This document shows positions 20,370 to 28,391 of a stretch of 64,000 nt of DNA, piece by piece. Location: contig NZ_BMEL01000004.1 of assembly GCF_014636475.1 (NCBI RefSeq), forward strand, positions 520,451-584,450. Direction: 5' to 3'. The translations under genes were made by a program, and so were the position numbers. The first letter of the stretch is position 1. Every line of letters begins with the position of its first letter. The notes beneath the pieces were generated by a model. It ran no database searches and was not told where the DNA came from. It saw only the letters and a program-made list of their open reading frames with translations. Origin of the DNA: Halobacillus andaensis. GTDB lineage: Bacteria; Bacillota; Bacilli; Bacillales; Halobacillaceae.

Positions 20370-20545
20370 GTGACCTTATCAGATCGGTGAGGTAGAGGCG
20401 CAGGTTTCATTAGTATTCAGTGGGAGCGGGACAGCTAAGATCACATGAAGAAAGGGGAGACCTGCCGAAGTTTATTTGAGTCGTCAGCTCTTATAAGCTG
20501 GTATATGTCTAAATAAGAGATATACTGTCATGCAAGCTTTTTAGG
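20370..20545 (+). ncRNA. Lysine riboswitch (L-box)
   Basis: The conserved L-box blocks are present in order: GGTGAGGTAGAGGCGCAGG, TTAGTATTCAGTGGG, GAAAGGGGAGACCTGCCGAAG, then ACTGTCATGC near the 3' end. Paired GGCGCAGG and CCTGCCG form one arm of the five-way junction. It is followed by a terminator at about 20595 and a transporter gene, the usual layout for lysine-repressed uptake. Boundaries are approximate. Confidence 0.9.
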
Positions 20546-20594
20546 TGCATGGTGCGCTACTGATCGAAATGGAGGATAATCAAATTGCTATAAG

Positions 20595-20628
20595 GCAATG
20601 GTAGGTTATTTTCTATCATTGCTTTTTT
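20595..20628 (+). terminator. Expression-platform terminator of the lysine riboswitch
   Basis: GCAATGGTAG and CTATCATTGC (one G-T pair) around an eight-base loop, then TTTTTT. A second A/T-rich hairpin with ATGCCG / CGGCAT ends follows at 20631-20660. Confidence 0.8.
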
Positions 20629-20745
20629 GTATGCCGGAAAAAAACATCCTTTTTCGGCATAAAGCTCTCCAGAATCCCTCATTTGCCCCAGTAGACTTCC
20701 ATACCGCCTATTCTTATCAAAAGATTTACGGAAGGGGAACCACAC

Positions 20746-22305
20746 ATGGAAGGAACAATTTATTCTTTAATTCCTGCCGTTTTAATGCTGATTCTTGTAA
20801 TTGCCACGAGGAAGGTCATACTTTCACTTGGAATCGGTATTATTGTAGGCGCATTTATGCTTACGCAATTTAATATTCTTGAAGGAATTCAACTAATCTG
20901 GACGAATTTTTATTCCATATTCGTCAGTGACGGCGCCTTAAATACAGGGAATTTATATTTATTATCATTCTTAGTTTTGCTGGGTATTACAACTGCATTC
21001 TTAACAGCCTCAGGAGGAAGCCAGGCTTTTGGACGCTGGGCAGTACAAAGAATAAAAACCCGCAAAGGGGCAAAGCTGGTCCCTGCGCTACTCGGAATTA
21101 TTATTTTTATTGATGATTATTTTAACGCGTTAGCTGTAGGCCAGGTTGCGAGACCTGTGACAGACCGTCATCGTATTTCCCGAGCGAACCTGGCTTATTA
21201 TATCGACTCCACATCCGCACCAATTACAGTCATCTCACCTATTTCCAGTTGGGGTGCTTACATTATCGGAACAATCGGGAGCATTTTAGCAGCTAACGAG
21301 ATAACACAATATCAGCCGCTTGAAGCCTTTGTCCGAATGATTCCGGCTAACTTCTATGTTTTTGCAGCCTTACTTCTTGTATTCTTAACGATCTTCTTAA
21401 AGCTTGATGTTTTTTCGATGAAAAAGCATGAGCAGAAAGCGATCAAAACAGGTGTGCTAAAAGATGAAGAAAAAGGAGATATTCCTGGAGACTTAAATGA
21501 TGAATTTAAGGATCACAGCCAAGGGAAGATATCTTATTTGATCTGGCCGATCATTGCTTTGATAGCCGGAACGGTTGGTACAATGATTGTTACGGGTATT
21601 CAAAACACAGAAGGGGCTGTAACAGCTCTGAGTATTTTTGAGAATACGGATGTTAATATTTCTTTATTTACCGGTGGTATGATCGCCGTATTGCTGGCTG
21701 CCATAATGTATATGATTCAGCCTGGAGAAAAATCTGGAATGGGTCATGTGCTGATTGAAGGTGTAAAAGCCATGCTGCCTGCCATTTATATTCTTATTTT
21801 TGCTTGGATGATTGGGGATGTAATCAGTCAGATGCAGACAGGGGAATATTTAGCAGGTTTAGTAAATCAGTCTAATATTAGTACAGGATTTCTGCCATTG
21901 TTATTATTTATAGTTTCCGGTTTTATGGCGCTGGCAACAGGTACTTCATGGGGAACTTTCGGTATTATGCTCCCAATCGCCGGGGAGATTGCAGCAGTTT
22001 CCGATGTTACAATGATTCTTCCGGCATTATCTGCTGTGCTGGCGGGTTCTGTATTTGGAGATCATTGTTCACCAATTTCGGATACGACCATTCTTTCGTC
22101 AACAGGAGCCGGCTCAGACCATATTGACCACGTAGTAACACAGATTCCTTACGCGTTTATAGCTGCTACCGGTGCAATTATTGGTTACGTACTGCTTGCC
22201 GTTACAGGCGGTATAGTTATCCCACTGGTTGTCACATTGGTAGCAGTAGTGGTAATAGGTATATTGATTCATATAAAAAATCGATCCCACTATATTCCGG
22301 AATAG
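20746..22305 (+). CDS. NhaC-family transporter, probable lysine carrier
   Basis: Membrane protein of 519 residues with about eleven helices, of the NhaC Na+/H+ antiporter superfamily. Conserved family segments are FIDDYFNALAVGQVARPVTD, SPISSWGAYIIG and FGDHCSPISDTTILSSTGA. The lysine riboswitch in its leader makes lysine, rather than a proton/sodium exchange role, the likely substrate; NhaC-type carriers under L-box control have been proposed as lysine transporters. GAAGGGG precedes the ATG. It lies inside a transport insert between yunB and lytH, which are near neighbours in B. subtilis. Confidence 0.85.
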   Translation: MEGTIYSLIPAVLMLILVIATRKVILSLGIGIIVGAFMLTQFNILEGIQLIWTNFYSIFVSDGALNTGNLYLLSFLVLLGITTAFLTASGGSQAFGRWAVQRIKTRKGAKLVPALLGIIIFIDDYFNALAVGQVARPVTDRHRISRANLAYYIDSTSAPITVISPISSWGAYIIGTIGSILAANEITQYQPLEAFVRMIPANFYVFAALLLVFLTIFLKLDVFSMKKHEQKAIKTGVLKDEEKGDIPGDLNDEFKDHSQGKISYLIWPIIALIAGTVGTMIVTGIQNTEGAVTALSIFENTDVNISLFTGGMIAVLLAAIMYMIQPGEKSGMGHVLIEGVKAMLPAIYILIFAWMIGDVISQMQTGEYLAGLVNQSNISTGFLPLLLFIVSGFMALATGTSWGTFGIMLPIAGEIAAVSDVTMILPALSAVLAGSVFGDHCSPISDTTILSSTGAGSDHIDHVVTQIPYAFIAATGAIIGYVLLAVTGGIVIPLVVTLVAVVVIGILIHIKNRSHYIPE

Positions 22306-22308
22306 AAC

Positions 22309-22352
22309 AAAGGACAAAGAAGTGCATCAAATGTACTTCTTTGTCCTTTTTT
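22309..22352 (+). terminator. Terminator of the NhaC-type gene
   Basis: Long stem AAAGGACAAAGAAGT and its complement around an eight- to nine-base loop, ending in a T7 run. Confidence 0.92.
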
Positions 22353-22391
22353 TAGTAATATTTGGATAATAATTAATTTTATAATATTACT

Positions 22392-22420
22392 TTGACATCG
22401 AACTAGCGTATCGGTATAAT
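22392..22420 (+). promoter_or_regulatory. Fully consensus sigma-A promoter of the NSS transporter
   Basis: TTGACA at 22392-22397 and TATAAT at 22415-22420 are separated by exactly 17 bases. A perfect consensus is unusual and implies strong basal transcription. It lies about 100 bases before the ATG, with an undistinguished leader between. Confidence 0.85.
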
Positions 22421-22521
22421 AAGCTTGAATAATCAGAAAAAAATAAAAATTGGAAACATTCTCTTCTGTACATGCTCATAATATAAAAGGAAGAGAAATG
22501 TATCTAAGGGAGGTCTTACAC

Positions 22522-24048
22522 ATGGAAAATCGTGCACAATGGGGGACGAGAGCCGGGTTTATCCTAGCAGCTGTCGGGTCTGCAATCGGTCTGGGTAATA
22601 TATGGCGTTTCCCTTCAGTAGCCTACGAAAATGGTGGAGGGGCATTCTTCATACCGTATTTATTCGCTCTTTTAACCGCAGGTATCCCGCTACTGGTTAT
22701 GGAATTTACAATCGGTCATAAGTACCGTGGATCAGCACCGCTATCATTTTTCCGTATGAATAAAAAAACAGAATGGCTTGGATGGTGGGCCGTACTCGTT
22801 TCATTTGTAATTTCAACGTATTACGCCGTCATTATTGCCTGGGCAATTTCGTACAGTATTTTTGCCTTCAACCTCTCTTGGGGACAAGACACGGAAAGCT
22901 TCTTGTTTAGTGATTATTTGAATTTATCCGTAGATCCTGGTCAAGCAGGAAGCTTAGTCCCTGGTGTCTTAATCCCGCTTATTGCTGTTTGGGTAATCAC
23001 CTTAGGAGTTCTATTCAAAGGTGTCAAGAAGGGGATCGAGGCGGCAAACAAGATATTCATTCCGACGCTGGTTGTATTGTTCTTGATCATTGTGATCCGA
23101 GCAATCACGCTGCCTGGTGCTGCAGAAGGTCTGCAAACCTTTTTTGCGCCGAATTTTGAAACCATTACCTCAGGTAGTGTATGGGTCGCAGCTTATGGAC
23201 AGATTTTCTTTAGTCTTTCCATTGCATTTGCGATTATGATTACTTATTCCAGTTACCTGCCAAAGAAATCAGATATCACAAATAACGCTTTTATTACTGG
23301 TTTTAGTAACTCTAGTTTTGAGTTGTTAGCTGGTATCGGTGTATTCGGGGCATTAGGTTTTATGGCATCCCAAATTAACGTCCCTGTGGAAGAAGTCGTT
23401 AGTGGAGGAGTAGGTCTTGCCTTTGTCGTTTTCCCGCAAATTATTAATGAATTCCCTGCTTTAAATGGACTATTCGGCTTCTTGTTCTTTGCATCTTTAG
23501 TTTTGGCAGGATTGTCTTCCTTGATCTCTATTTCCGAGACCTACGTGGCGGCACTGAGTGAGAAGTTTGGATTGTCGAGAACGGCCGCTGTGGGATTAGG
23601 CGGCGGAGTTGCTGCAGTTATTTCTCTTACATTTGCAACTCAAGGCGGTCTATATTTCTTGGATGCTGCCGATTACTTTATTAACCAGTTCGGCGTAGCC
23701 TTTGTCGGGTTAGTTGAAGTTATCGTTATTGCATGGTTTGTACGTAATCTTAATGATTTCCAAACCCATGCGAATGGCATTTCTGATTTGCACCTGGGCG
23801 GATGGTGGAAGATTTGTCTTGGAGTTATTACACCAATCGTGCTTGGATATATGATGTTCGACCTTTTCAAAACGAACCTGCTTGGACAGTTTGAAACTGA
23901 GACCGGAAACTACGAAGGGTATGGAGATACCTTCATCTTATTTGGTGGCTGGGCTGTCGCAGCATTTGCAATAGTAGTTGGTTTCCTAATGACTATGAAG
24001 CGTTGGGACTCCAAAGCTCTTGAAGAAACACACAAGGAGGTAGAATGA
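22522..24048 (+). CDS. Neurotransmitter:sodium symporter (NSS) family amino-acid importer
   Basis: Sodium-coupled amino-acid symporter of 508 residues with about eleven to twelve helices of the LeuT fold. The first helix carries the ligand and Na+ motif GSAIGLGNIWRFP. The ATG at 22522 lies 8 bases from AAGGGAGG; the frame extends upstream but without a ribosome binding site. The tiny membrane gene directly downstream is characteristic of MetP/MetS-type carriers, which import methionine and alanine in Corynebacterium. Substrate here is inferred from that pairing only. It is driven by a perfect consensus promoter. Confidence 0.9.
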   Translation: MENRAQWGTRAGFILAAVGSAIGLGNIWRFPSVAYENGGGAFFIPYLFALLTAGIPLLVMEFTIGHKYRGSAPLSFFRMNKKTEWLGWWAVLVSFVISTYYAVIIAWAISYSIFAFNLSWGQDTESFLFSDYLNLSVDPGQAGSLVPGVLIPLIAVWVITLGVLFKGVKKGIEAANKIFIPTLVVLFLIIVIRAITLPGAAEGLQTFFAPNFETITSGSVWVAAYGQIFFSLSIAFAIMITYSSYLPKKSDITNNAFITGFSNSSFELLAGIGVFGALGFMASQINVPVEEVVSGGVGLAFVVFPQIINEFPALNGLFGFLFFASLVLAGLSSLISISETYVAALSEKFGLSRTAAVGLGGGVAAVISLTFATQGGLYFLDAADYFINQFGVAFVGLVEVIVIAWFVRNLNDFQTHANGISDLHLGGWWKICLGVITPIVLGYMMFDLFKTNLLGQFETETGNYEGYGDTFILFGGWAVAAFAIVVGFLMTMKRWDSKALEETHKEVE

Positions 24049-24049
24049 T

Positions 24050-24154
24050 ATGACAGCAAGTGCAATTTTTATGATGATCATCGGGATAGTCGTAATTTGG
24101 GGAGGACTTGCTGCGAGTATCATGAACGCAGTCAAGAAATCAAAACAATCATAA
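24050..24154 (+). CDS. metS: MetS-like small subunit of the NSS transporter (34 aa)
   Basis: Single-helix membrane peptide of 34 residues: a hydrophobic stretch (AIFMMIIGIVVIWGGLAAS) and a basic tail ending KKSKQS. This is the pattern of the MetS family, the small subunit needed by MetP-type NSS importers for methionine and alanine. It starts one base after the symporter stop codon, with CAAGGAGG 11 bases upstream. A shared terminator follows immediately. Confidence 0.85.
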   Translation: MTASAIFMMIIGIVVIWGGLAASIMNAVKKSKQS

Positions 24155-24160
24155 ATACGA

Positions 24161-24190
24161 AATAAGCGTCGCACACGTGCGACGCTTATT
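24161..24190. terminator. Bidirectional terminator between metS-like gene and lytH
   Basis: Perfect stem AATAAGCGTCGCAC with its complement around two bases. It serves the plus-strand transport genes and the minus-strand lytH, whose stop codon it overlaps. Confidence 0.85.
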
Positions 24191-25127
24191 TATTTCTAAC
24201 CATACGCTCCCATCTTTTCAGATAAGGATAGGGATCAAACGACCATTCATTTTTTCCATTATCCTGGTACATCCCATAATGTAGATGTGGGGGAAACTTA
24301 CCTGAAGTTCCGGGAGGTCCATACCCTGTAGAACCAACTGAGCCAATAACGTCCCCTGGCTGCACCACATCTCCTACTTTTTTGCTTTCTTCAAAACCGC
24401 TTAAATGGGCATAGTAGTGATAAATATTGTAAATATCCCGTATACCTACTCTCCACCCGCCAAACTCGTTCCAGCCCTTCATCTCAATAACACCGTAAGT
24501 AGTAGAATGCACAGGTACACCGTAATCAGCAAAAATATCTGTGCCTTCATGTATTCTTCTACCGCCAAACCCTCTAGCATCTCCCCAGGTATTATGGTAC
24601 GTATAGTTGGATGTAATAGGAACTGGAAAATCGCGATCTGTTAATGATACCGTTTGAAATTTTTCAAAAACTTTTGCGGTGTTCATAATGGTTTGCACCG
24701 TTAAATCTCGTTTGTAATAGTTCCATAAGGCAATACGAATATCTTGCTCTGTCGTGCCGTAAGATTGAAGATATTTTCCAAGGCTCCATAAAATATCTTC
24801 ATCATTTGTCATATCGACTTTATTATTACCATCTCCGTTATCTCCCCAGCCTTTTGGGAAAAAGGAAGGCTCAGTGTCAATTCCGTTCCAAAATAGAGGA
24901 TCGGGACGAAACGCTGTTACCCTGCCCTCTGGAATCTCATCATGAATTTGCCTTTCATACTGATCGATGGCAGCATAATAAGTCCATGGAATTCCGCTAA
25001 CTGTAGCTGTCTTTTTATATAAAGACATTCTTTCTATATCTTCTTCTTCAGTTGCTGCGAAAGCGGTAAGGGAAGGTATAGAACAAATTAATAATAAACT
25101 AAAAGTGATACGTAAAGCTGTCTTCAT
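24186..25127 (-). CDS. lytH: LytH (YunA), M23 peptidase of spore cortex maturation
   Basis: Exported zinc peptidase of 313 residues. An N-terminal signal peptide (KTALRITFSLLLICSIPSLTAFAA) is followed by a helical region and a C-terminal LytM/M23 domain. Zinc and catalytic residues are visible in RIHEGTDIFADYGVPVH and HLHYGMY. In B. subtilis LytH trims L-Ala-D-Glu stem peptides to leave single L-Ala side chains in spore cortex and is made in the mother cell. The ATG at 25127 is preferred, since the upstream GTG at 25139 overlaps the GGGAGG site. Confidence 0.88.
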   Translation of the reverse strand: MKTALRITFSLLLICSIPSLTAFAATEEEDIERMSLYKKTATVSGIPWTYYAAIDQYERQIHDEIPEGRVTAFRPDPLFWNGIDTEPSFFPKGWGDNGDGNNKVDMTNDEDILWSLGKYLQSYGTTEQDIRIALWNYYKRDLTVQTIMNTAKVFEKFQTVSLTDRDFPVPITSNYTYHNTWGDARGFGGRRIHEGTDIFADYGVPVHSTTYGVIEMKGWNEFGGWRVGIRDIYNIYHYYAHLSGFEESKKVGDVVQPGDVIGSVGSTGYGPPGTSGKFPPHLHYGMYQDNGKNEWSFDPYPYLKRWERMVRNK

Positions 25128-25157
25128 TTTTATGAACACCTCCCTATTATTTACTGT

Positions 25158-25739
25158 TTAGTTTTCTTTTACATTTTCACTGTTTGTTTCTCCTTGAGGA
25201 GACTTTTTCATTCTTTCTACCATACGCTCGATAACTTCACTATATTGGTCATCATATACGGTGGAGTTACTTAGACTTTGTATATCTCCGAATGCGGTGG
25301 GGTTATCTGAAACATAAACATGATAGAAGCTAGGTACTAGAGAGTAAGCTGTCTTTTTAATCATGTCCGCTGCTTCGTTGCGATCTTTACCTTCAGGAGC
25401 CGTGTAGGCCACAAGAATTTCATCGTCGGCAACTAGTGTGGCTACATCATCAAAATCCTCATATCTAAGAATCATACGAGTGATCATATCTGCCATTTGT
25501 TCACGGTTCACTTTGATTTTATGGTTTTTTTCTGCTTCTTGATCTAATTGGTCTTTTTGGAAGCGAACATAACCAACCTGGCCATCAGCTGATGGTTCAT
25601 TGTAGTTATCCATGGCATTTCCTTCAATAGAGTGATCCTTATCTTGTTCTTTTTTCATTCCTTCCTCTTCATCCGTGTTACATCCAGAAATGATCGTAAA
25701 AGGAATGGCCATTATTAATATCATTTGATATAGCTTCAT
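25158..25739 (-). CDS. yutC: YhcN/YlaJ-family sporulation lipoprotein (YutC-like)
   Basis: Lipoprotein of 193 residues. The signal peptide ends in IISGC (lipobox, Cys about residue 20) and leads into a charged linker. The C-terminal domain follows the YhcN/YlaJ pattern (ADMITRMILRYEDFDDVATLVADDEILVAY, then a Tyr-rich FYHVYVSDNP). Such proteins are forespore or germination-associated in Bacillus. The ATG at 25739 follows AAAGGATG. It sits between lytH and yutD; lipA, which lies here in B. subtilis, is absent from this window. Confidence 0.78.
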   Translation of the reverse strand: MKLYQMILIMAIPFTIISGCNTDEEEGMKKEQDKDHSIEGNAMDNYNEPSADGQVGYVRFQKDQLDQEAEKNHKIKVNREQMADMITRMILRYEDFDDVATLVADDEILVAYTAPEGKDRNEAADMIKKTAYSLVPSFYHVYVSDNPTAFGDIQSLSNSTVYDDQYSEVIERMVERMKKSPQGETNSENVKEN

Positions 25740-25869
25740 TAATCTCATCCTTTGTTCGTTCTTTGCTTTTAGCTTGGACGTAAATTTAATTATGATACAA
25801 TTTTTTCGGTTCTATTTCCTTGAACAAATGGAAATATGGTACACTAAGGACAAGTTAGAGGTGATGGTA

Positions 25870-26142
25870 ATGATCGAATTATTTGGGAAGAATTACGAAT
25901 TAATGGAAGATTATAGAGAAGGTTTTAAAGAGGAAGATGTTGAAGCTCGTTTTAGTGATATTCTAAGTAAGTATGACTTTATTGTCGGGGACTGGGGCTA
26001 CGGACAACTTCGTTTAAAAGGGTTTTATGATGACCAAAACTCAAAAGCTTCCTTTGATACAAAAATAAGCACATTAGATGATTATCTATACGAGTATTGC
26101 AATTTTGGCTGCGCCTATTTTGTATTAAAGCGAGTGGACTAA
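25870..26142 (+). CDS. yutD: YutD family protein (DUF1027)
   Basis: Cytosolic protein of 90 residues, very conserved in Firmicutes and of unknown biochemical role. Typical segments are DYDFIVGDWGYGQLRLKGF-like residues at 42-60 and the C-terminal DDYLYEYCNFGCAYFVLKR with two Cys. The ATG at 25870 lies 6 bases from AGAGGTG; upstream in-frame ATGs lack a ribosome binding site. It is divergent from yutC. A shared palindromic terminator overlaps its stop. Confidence 0.88.
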   Translation: MIELFGKNYELMEDYREGFKEEDVEARFSDILSKYDFIVGDWGYGQLRLKGFYDDQNSKASFDTKISTLDDYLYEYCNFGCAYFVLKRVD

Positions 26143-26182
26143 TAAACCGACGTGCAGCCTATACGCACGTCGGTTTATTTTT
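26141..26182. terminator. Bidirectional terminator between yutD and the 96-aa gene
   Basis: AATAAACCGACGTGC and its exact complement around a nine-base loop, with T tracts on both strands. Confidence 0.85.
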
Positions 26183-26471
26183 AGTGATCCTCTTCGGAAG
26201 GCTTGATATCTTCGTGTTTTTCGTCATGAGTGGGATGAGCACCTGGCATTCGTCTTTGTAAGTCCTGATGCAGAGCTTTATACTCATAGTTAAATGCACT
26301 GTAGTATCGTTGCTCGTCTGTCCAAGGAGCACTTTTATCATTTGAAACAGGTGTGTTTTTATTGCGTGGAGATCCATAAGGACCTTCGGGAAGTTGTTCT
26401 GGTACTAAATAGTTGCGTTGAGCTTCTACGTTCGCAAAGTCGGAATAATTTTTTTTATCTTTTTTACTCAT
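26181..26471 (-). CDS. Conserved Bacillaceae cytosolic protein, function unknown
   Basis: Hydrophilic protein of 96 residues, rich in Tyr, Pro and charged residues and without membrane segments. The segments LPEGPYGSPRNK, WTDEQRYYSAFNYE and RMPGAHPTHDE look like conserved blocks of a family I have seen only as uncharacterised cytosolic protein in bacilli. AAGGAAGG precedes the ATG. It is convergent with yutD. No function can be assigned. Confidence 0.7.
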   Translation of the reverse strand: MSKKDKKNYSDFANVEAQRNYLVPEQLPEGPYGSPRNKNTPVSNDKSAPWTDEQRYYSAFNYEYKALHQDLQRRMPGAHPTHDEKHEDIKPSEEDH

Positions 26472-26561
26472 AACAATAGACCTTCCTTCTTAGATCAAGG
26501 CAGTAAACTAATTTTGTGATAAAGTTTACTTTAGTTTGACCATAGAAAAAAGTTTTATGCG

Positions 26562-26831
26562 TTAGTATAAGAATTCATCAAGACAGTCCCTTAGTTGATC
26601 GGCCTGCATTTCGTTAATATGAAATACGTGCTCAAGATGTCCTTTTTTATGAAGAGTTTCATGATTCAACAAGAAGTTGTGATTGCCTAATAAGTCGATA
26701 ACTAATGTATCTCCTTTAAAATAGTCAGCTTTAAGAAAAGCAAATTCGAAACGCCTTCCACTAGTTGAAAAATTAATAAAACGGGTGGGTGCTTTTTCTT
26801 CTTGATCTTTTATTACTTTAATGTCACTCAT
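26562..26831 (-). CDS. DUF3055 family protein
   Basis: Cytosolic protein of 89 residues that matches the DUF3055 pattern: TRFINFSTSGRRFEFAF, then LVIDLLGNHNFLL and the acidic C-terminal HVFHINEMQADQLRDCL. The family is small and uncharacterised. AAAGGAG precedes the ATG by eight bases. It is divergent from yutE with about 110 bases between; 26472-26561 downstream holds no recognised feature. Confidence 0.75.
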   Translation of the reverse strand: MSDIKVIKDQEEKAPTRFINFSTSGRRFEFAFLKADYFKGDTLVIDLLGNHNFLLNHETLHKKGHLEHVFHINEMQADQLRDCLDEFLY

Positions 26832-26939
26832 CTAAATAACTCCTTTATTATTTTTATTCGTGATAATTCCAGTTACAATTTATCATAGCAGAAAGATGAT
26901 TTATTAGTAAAATTTGCTATTGTTTAGGAGGAACATATT

Positions 26940-27407
26940 ATGTATTTTGTCAATCGCCAGCAATTAGAAAATATATTACAATACATGGAGCGGCTTCTAG
27001 AGGAGCAGTCAAAACATGAGTATCGCTCTTTTTCGGAGTTTTTATTGTTAGAGAGACTTACCCATTTAACTGTAGAAGCTATAATTGATGTAGGGAATCA
27101 AATGATCGATGGATTTATTATGAGAGACCCAGGCAGTTATGAAGATATTATTGATATATTAACCGATGAGAAAGTGCTGCCACTTGAACAAATGGATGAT
27201 TATAAAGAAGTTATTCGTCTGCGCAAAATGGTGGTTCAGAATTATACGGATATTAAACATGAGGCCATACTCTCAGTATGGAAACGGCAAATTGGAACAT
27301 TAACTCAATTCCCGAATCGTGTGCGAAAATATTTAGACCAAGAGCTTGGGCCTGTATCTGCTTTTGCAAATGATGGAGTGGATGAAAAAGACAATGATGA
27401 ATTATAA
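26940..27407 (+). CDS. yutE: YutE, DUF86 / HepT-like protein
   Basis: Helical protein of 155 residues in the HEPN/HepT superfamily. HepT toxins use an RxxxxHxY motif for RNA cleavage; here the equivalent reads RKMVVQNY, with Gln in place of His. I believe B. subtilis YutE also has Gln there. No MNT-type nucleotidyltransferase antitoxin gene is adjacent. It is therefore more likely a housekeeping protein than a toxin. TTTAGGAGG precedes the ATG. Its end overlaps the start of yutF, as in B. subtilis. Confidence 0.82.
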   Translation: MYFVNRQQLENILQYMERLLEEQSKHEYRSFSEFLLLERLTHLTVEAIIDVGNQMIDGFIMRDPGSYEDIIDILTDEKVLPLEQMDDYKEVIRLRKMVVQNYTDIKHEAILSVWKRQIGTLTQFPNRVRKYLDQELGPVSAFANDGVDEKDNDEL

Positions 27408-28167
27408 AGCTTACCTAATCGATCTAGATGGAACGATGTATAGAGGAACTGAACCTATTCCTGGAGCAGCAGATTTCGTGAAACGTTTAAACGAATGGTC
27501 AATTCCATTTATGTTCATTACAAATAACTCATCGTCAAAGCCTGAAGATGTCGCAGCAAAATTAAGAAACATGGGTATAAAAGCTAAAGATGAACAAATC
27601 TTTACTTCAAGTATGGCTACTGCTAGCTATATTCATACCATTAATCCCGATTCAAAAGTATACGTTATTGGTGAAAAAGGTCTTTATGACGCGTTAGCTA
27701 AGCATCATATTGAGGTCGTAAAAGAATCAGCTGATTATGTTGTCATTGGGATTGATCGTTCAATTAATTACGAGAAGCTTGCCGAGGCTTGTTTACTGGT
27801 CAGAAATGGAGCCAAACTGATTAGCACGAATAAAGATATAGCTATTCCAACGGAGAGGGGGCTGCTTCCAGGTAACGGGGCATTAACCTCAGTAGTTTCT
27901 GTAAGCACAGGCGTAGATCCTCTCTTTATAGGCAAGCCTGAAGCTATTATCATGGAGCAAGCAATTGAAAAATTGGGCCTCCCTAAAGAAGAGATTTTGA
28001 TGGTAGGGGATAACTATCAAACAGATATATTAGCGGGAATTCGTTCCAGAGTGGATACGCTAATGGTAGAAACTGGGGTAAGTTCAATGGAAAGTATTAA
28101 GCATTTGAGTGAGCAGCCAACATATTGTGTTGGAAATTTATCAGAATGGAACCCTAAGGCTCCGTAA
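27394..28167 (+). CDS. yutF: YutF, NagD-like HAD phosphatase
   Basis: HAD-superfamily phosphatase of the NagD/4-nitrophenylphosphatase group, about 257 residues. Motif I is DLDGTMYRG, motif II FITNNSSSKPEDV, motif III lies around IGKPEAIIMEQ and motif IV is MVGDNYQTDILAG. The cap domain lies between motifs II and III. Likely substrates are small sugar or nucleotide phosphates. Start choice is uncertain: ATGs at 27382, 27394 and 27397 all fall inside yutE, and 27394/27397 match the length of the B. subtilis protein. Confidence 0.88.
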   Translation: MMNYKAYLIDLDGTMYRGTEPIPGAADFVKRLNEWSIPFMFITNNSSSKPEDVAAKLRNMGIKAKDEQIFTSSMATASYIHTINPDSKVYVIGEKGLYDALAKHHIEVVKESADYVVIGIDRSINYEKLAEACLLVRNGAKLISTNKDIAIPTERGLLPGNGALTSVVSVSTGVDPLFIGKPEAIIMEQAIEKLGLPKEEILMVGDNYQTDILAGIRSRVDTLMVETGVSSMESIKHLSEQPTYCVGNLSEWNPKAP

Positions 28168-28185
28168 TTAGCGTCTTAGGGTTTA
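28149..28185 (+). terminator. Terminator of yutEF
   Basis: AACCCTAAG and CTTAGGGTT form the stem, which overlaps the yutF stop and is followed by TTATTTTTA. Confidence 0.7.
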
Positions 28186-28255
28186 TTTTTATAGGCTGGA
28201 TTACAAGATGCTGTTGATATCTTCAGAACAAGGGAACACTGTTCGATTACTTTCA

Positions 28256-28313
28256 TGTGGAGAAAAGGGGCGGGAAAAAGAATCGATTTCGCAAGGCATG
28301 ACGGAAAGCCTCC
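28256..28313 (+). repeat. Dispersed repeat, copy A
   Basis: This segment begins TGTGGAGAAAAGGGGCGGG and ends GGCATGACGGAAAGCCTCC. It matches the copy at 41934-41992 (opposite strand) and, more loosely, the arm at 52530-52598. It lies between yutF and the unknown membrane protein. The short frame over it is not a gene. Confidence 0.75.
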
Positions 28314-28391
28314 TGGCCTACGACTTGCTTCCCCGTTTTCCCAACCTTATTCGCCTTACAAGTAACAGAACCCTTCTTTTTCACAAAAACC

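Noticed and set aside
26940-27407. YutE as a HepT toxin of a HepT/MNT toxin-antitoxin system
   Set aside because: The RNase motif His is Gln, no nucleotidyltransferase partner is adjacent, and the gene sits in a conserved housekeeping order.
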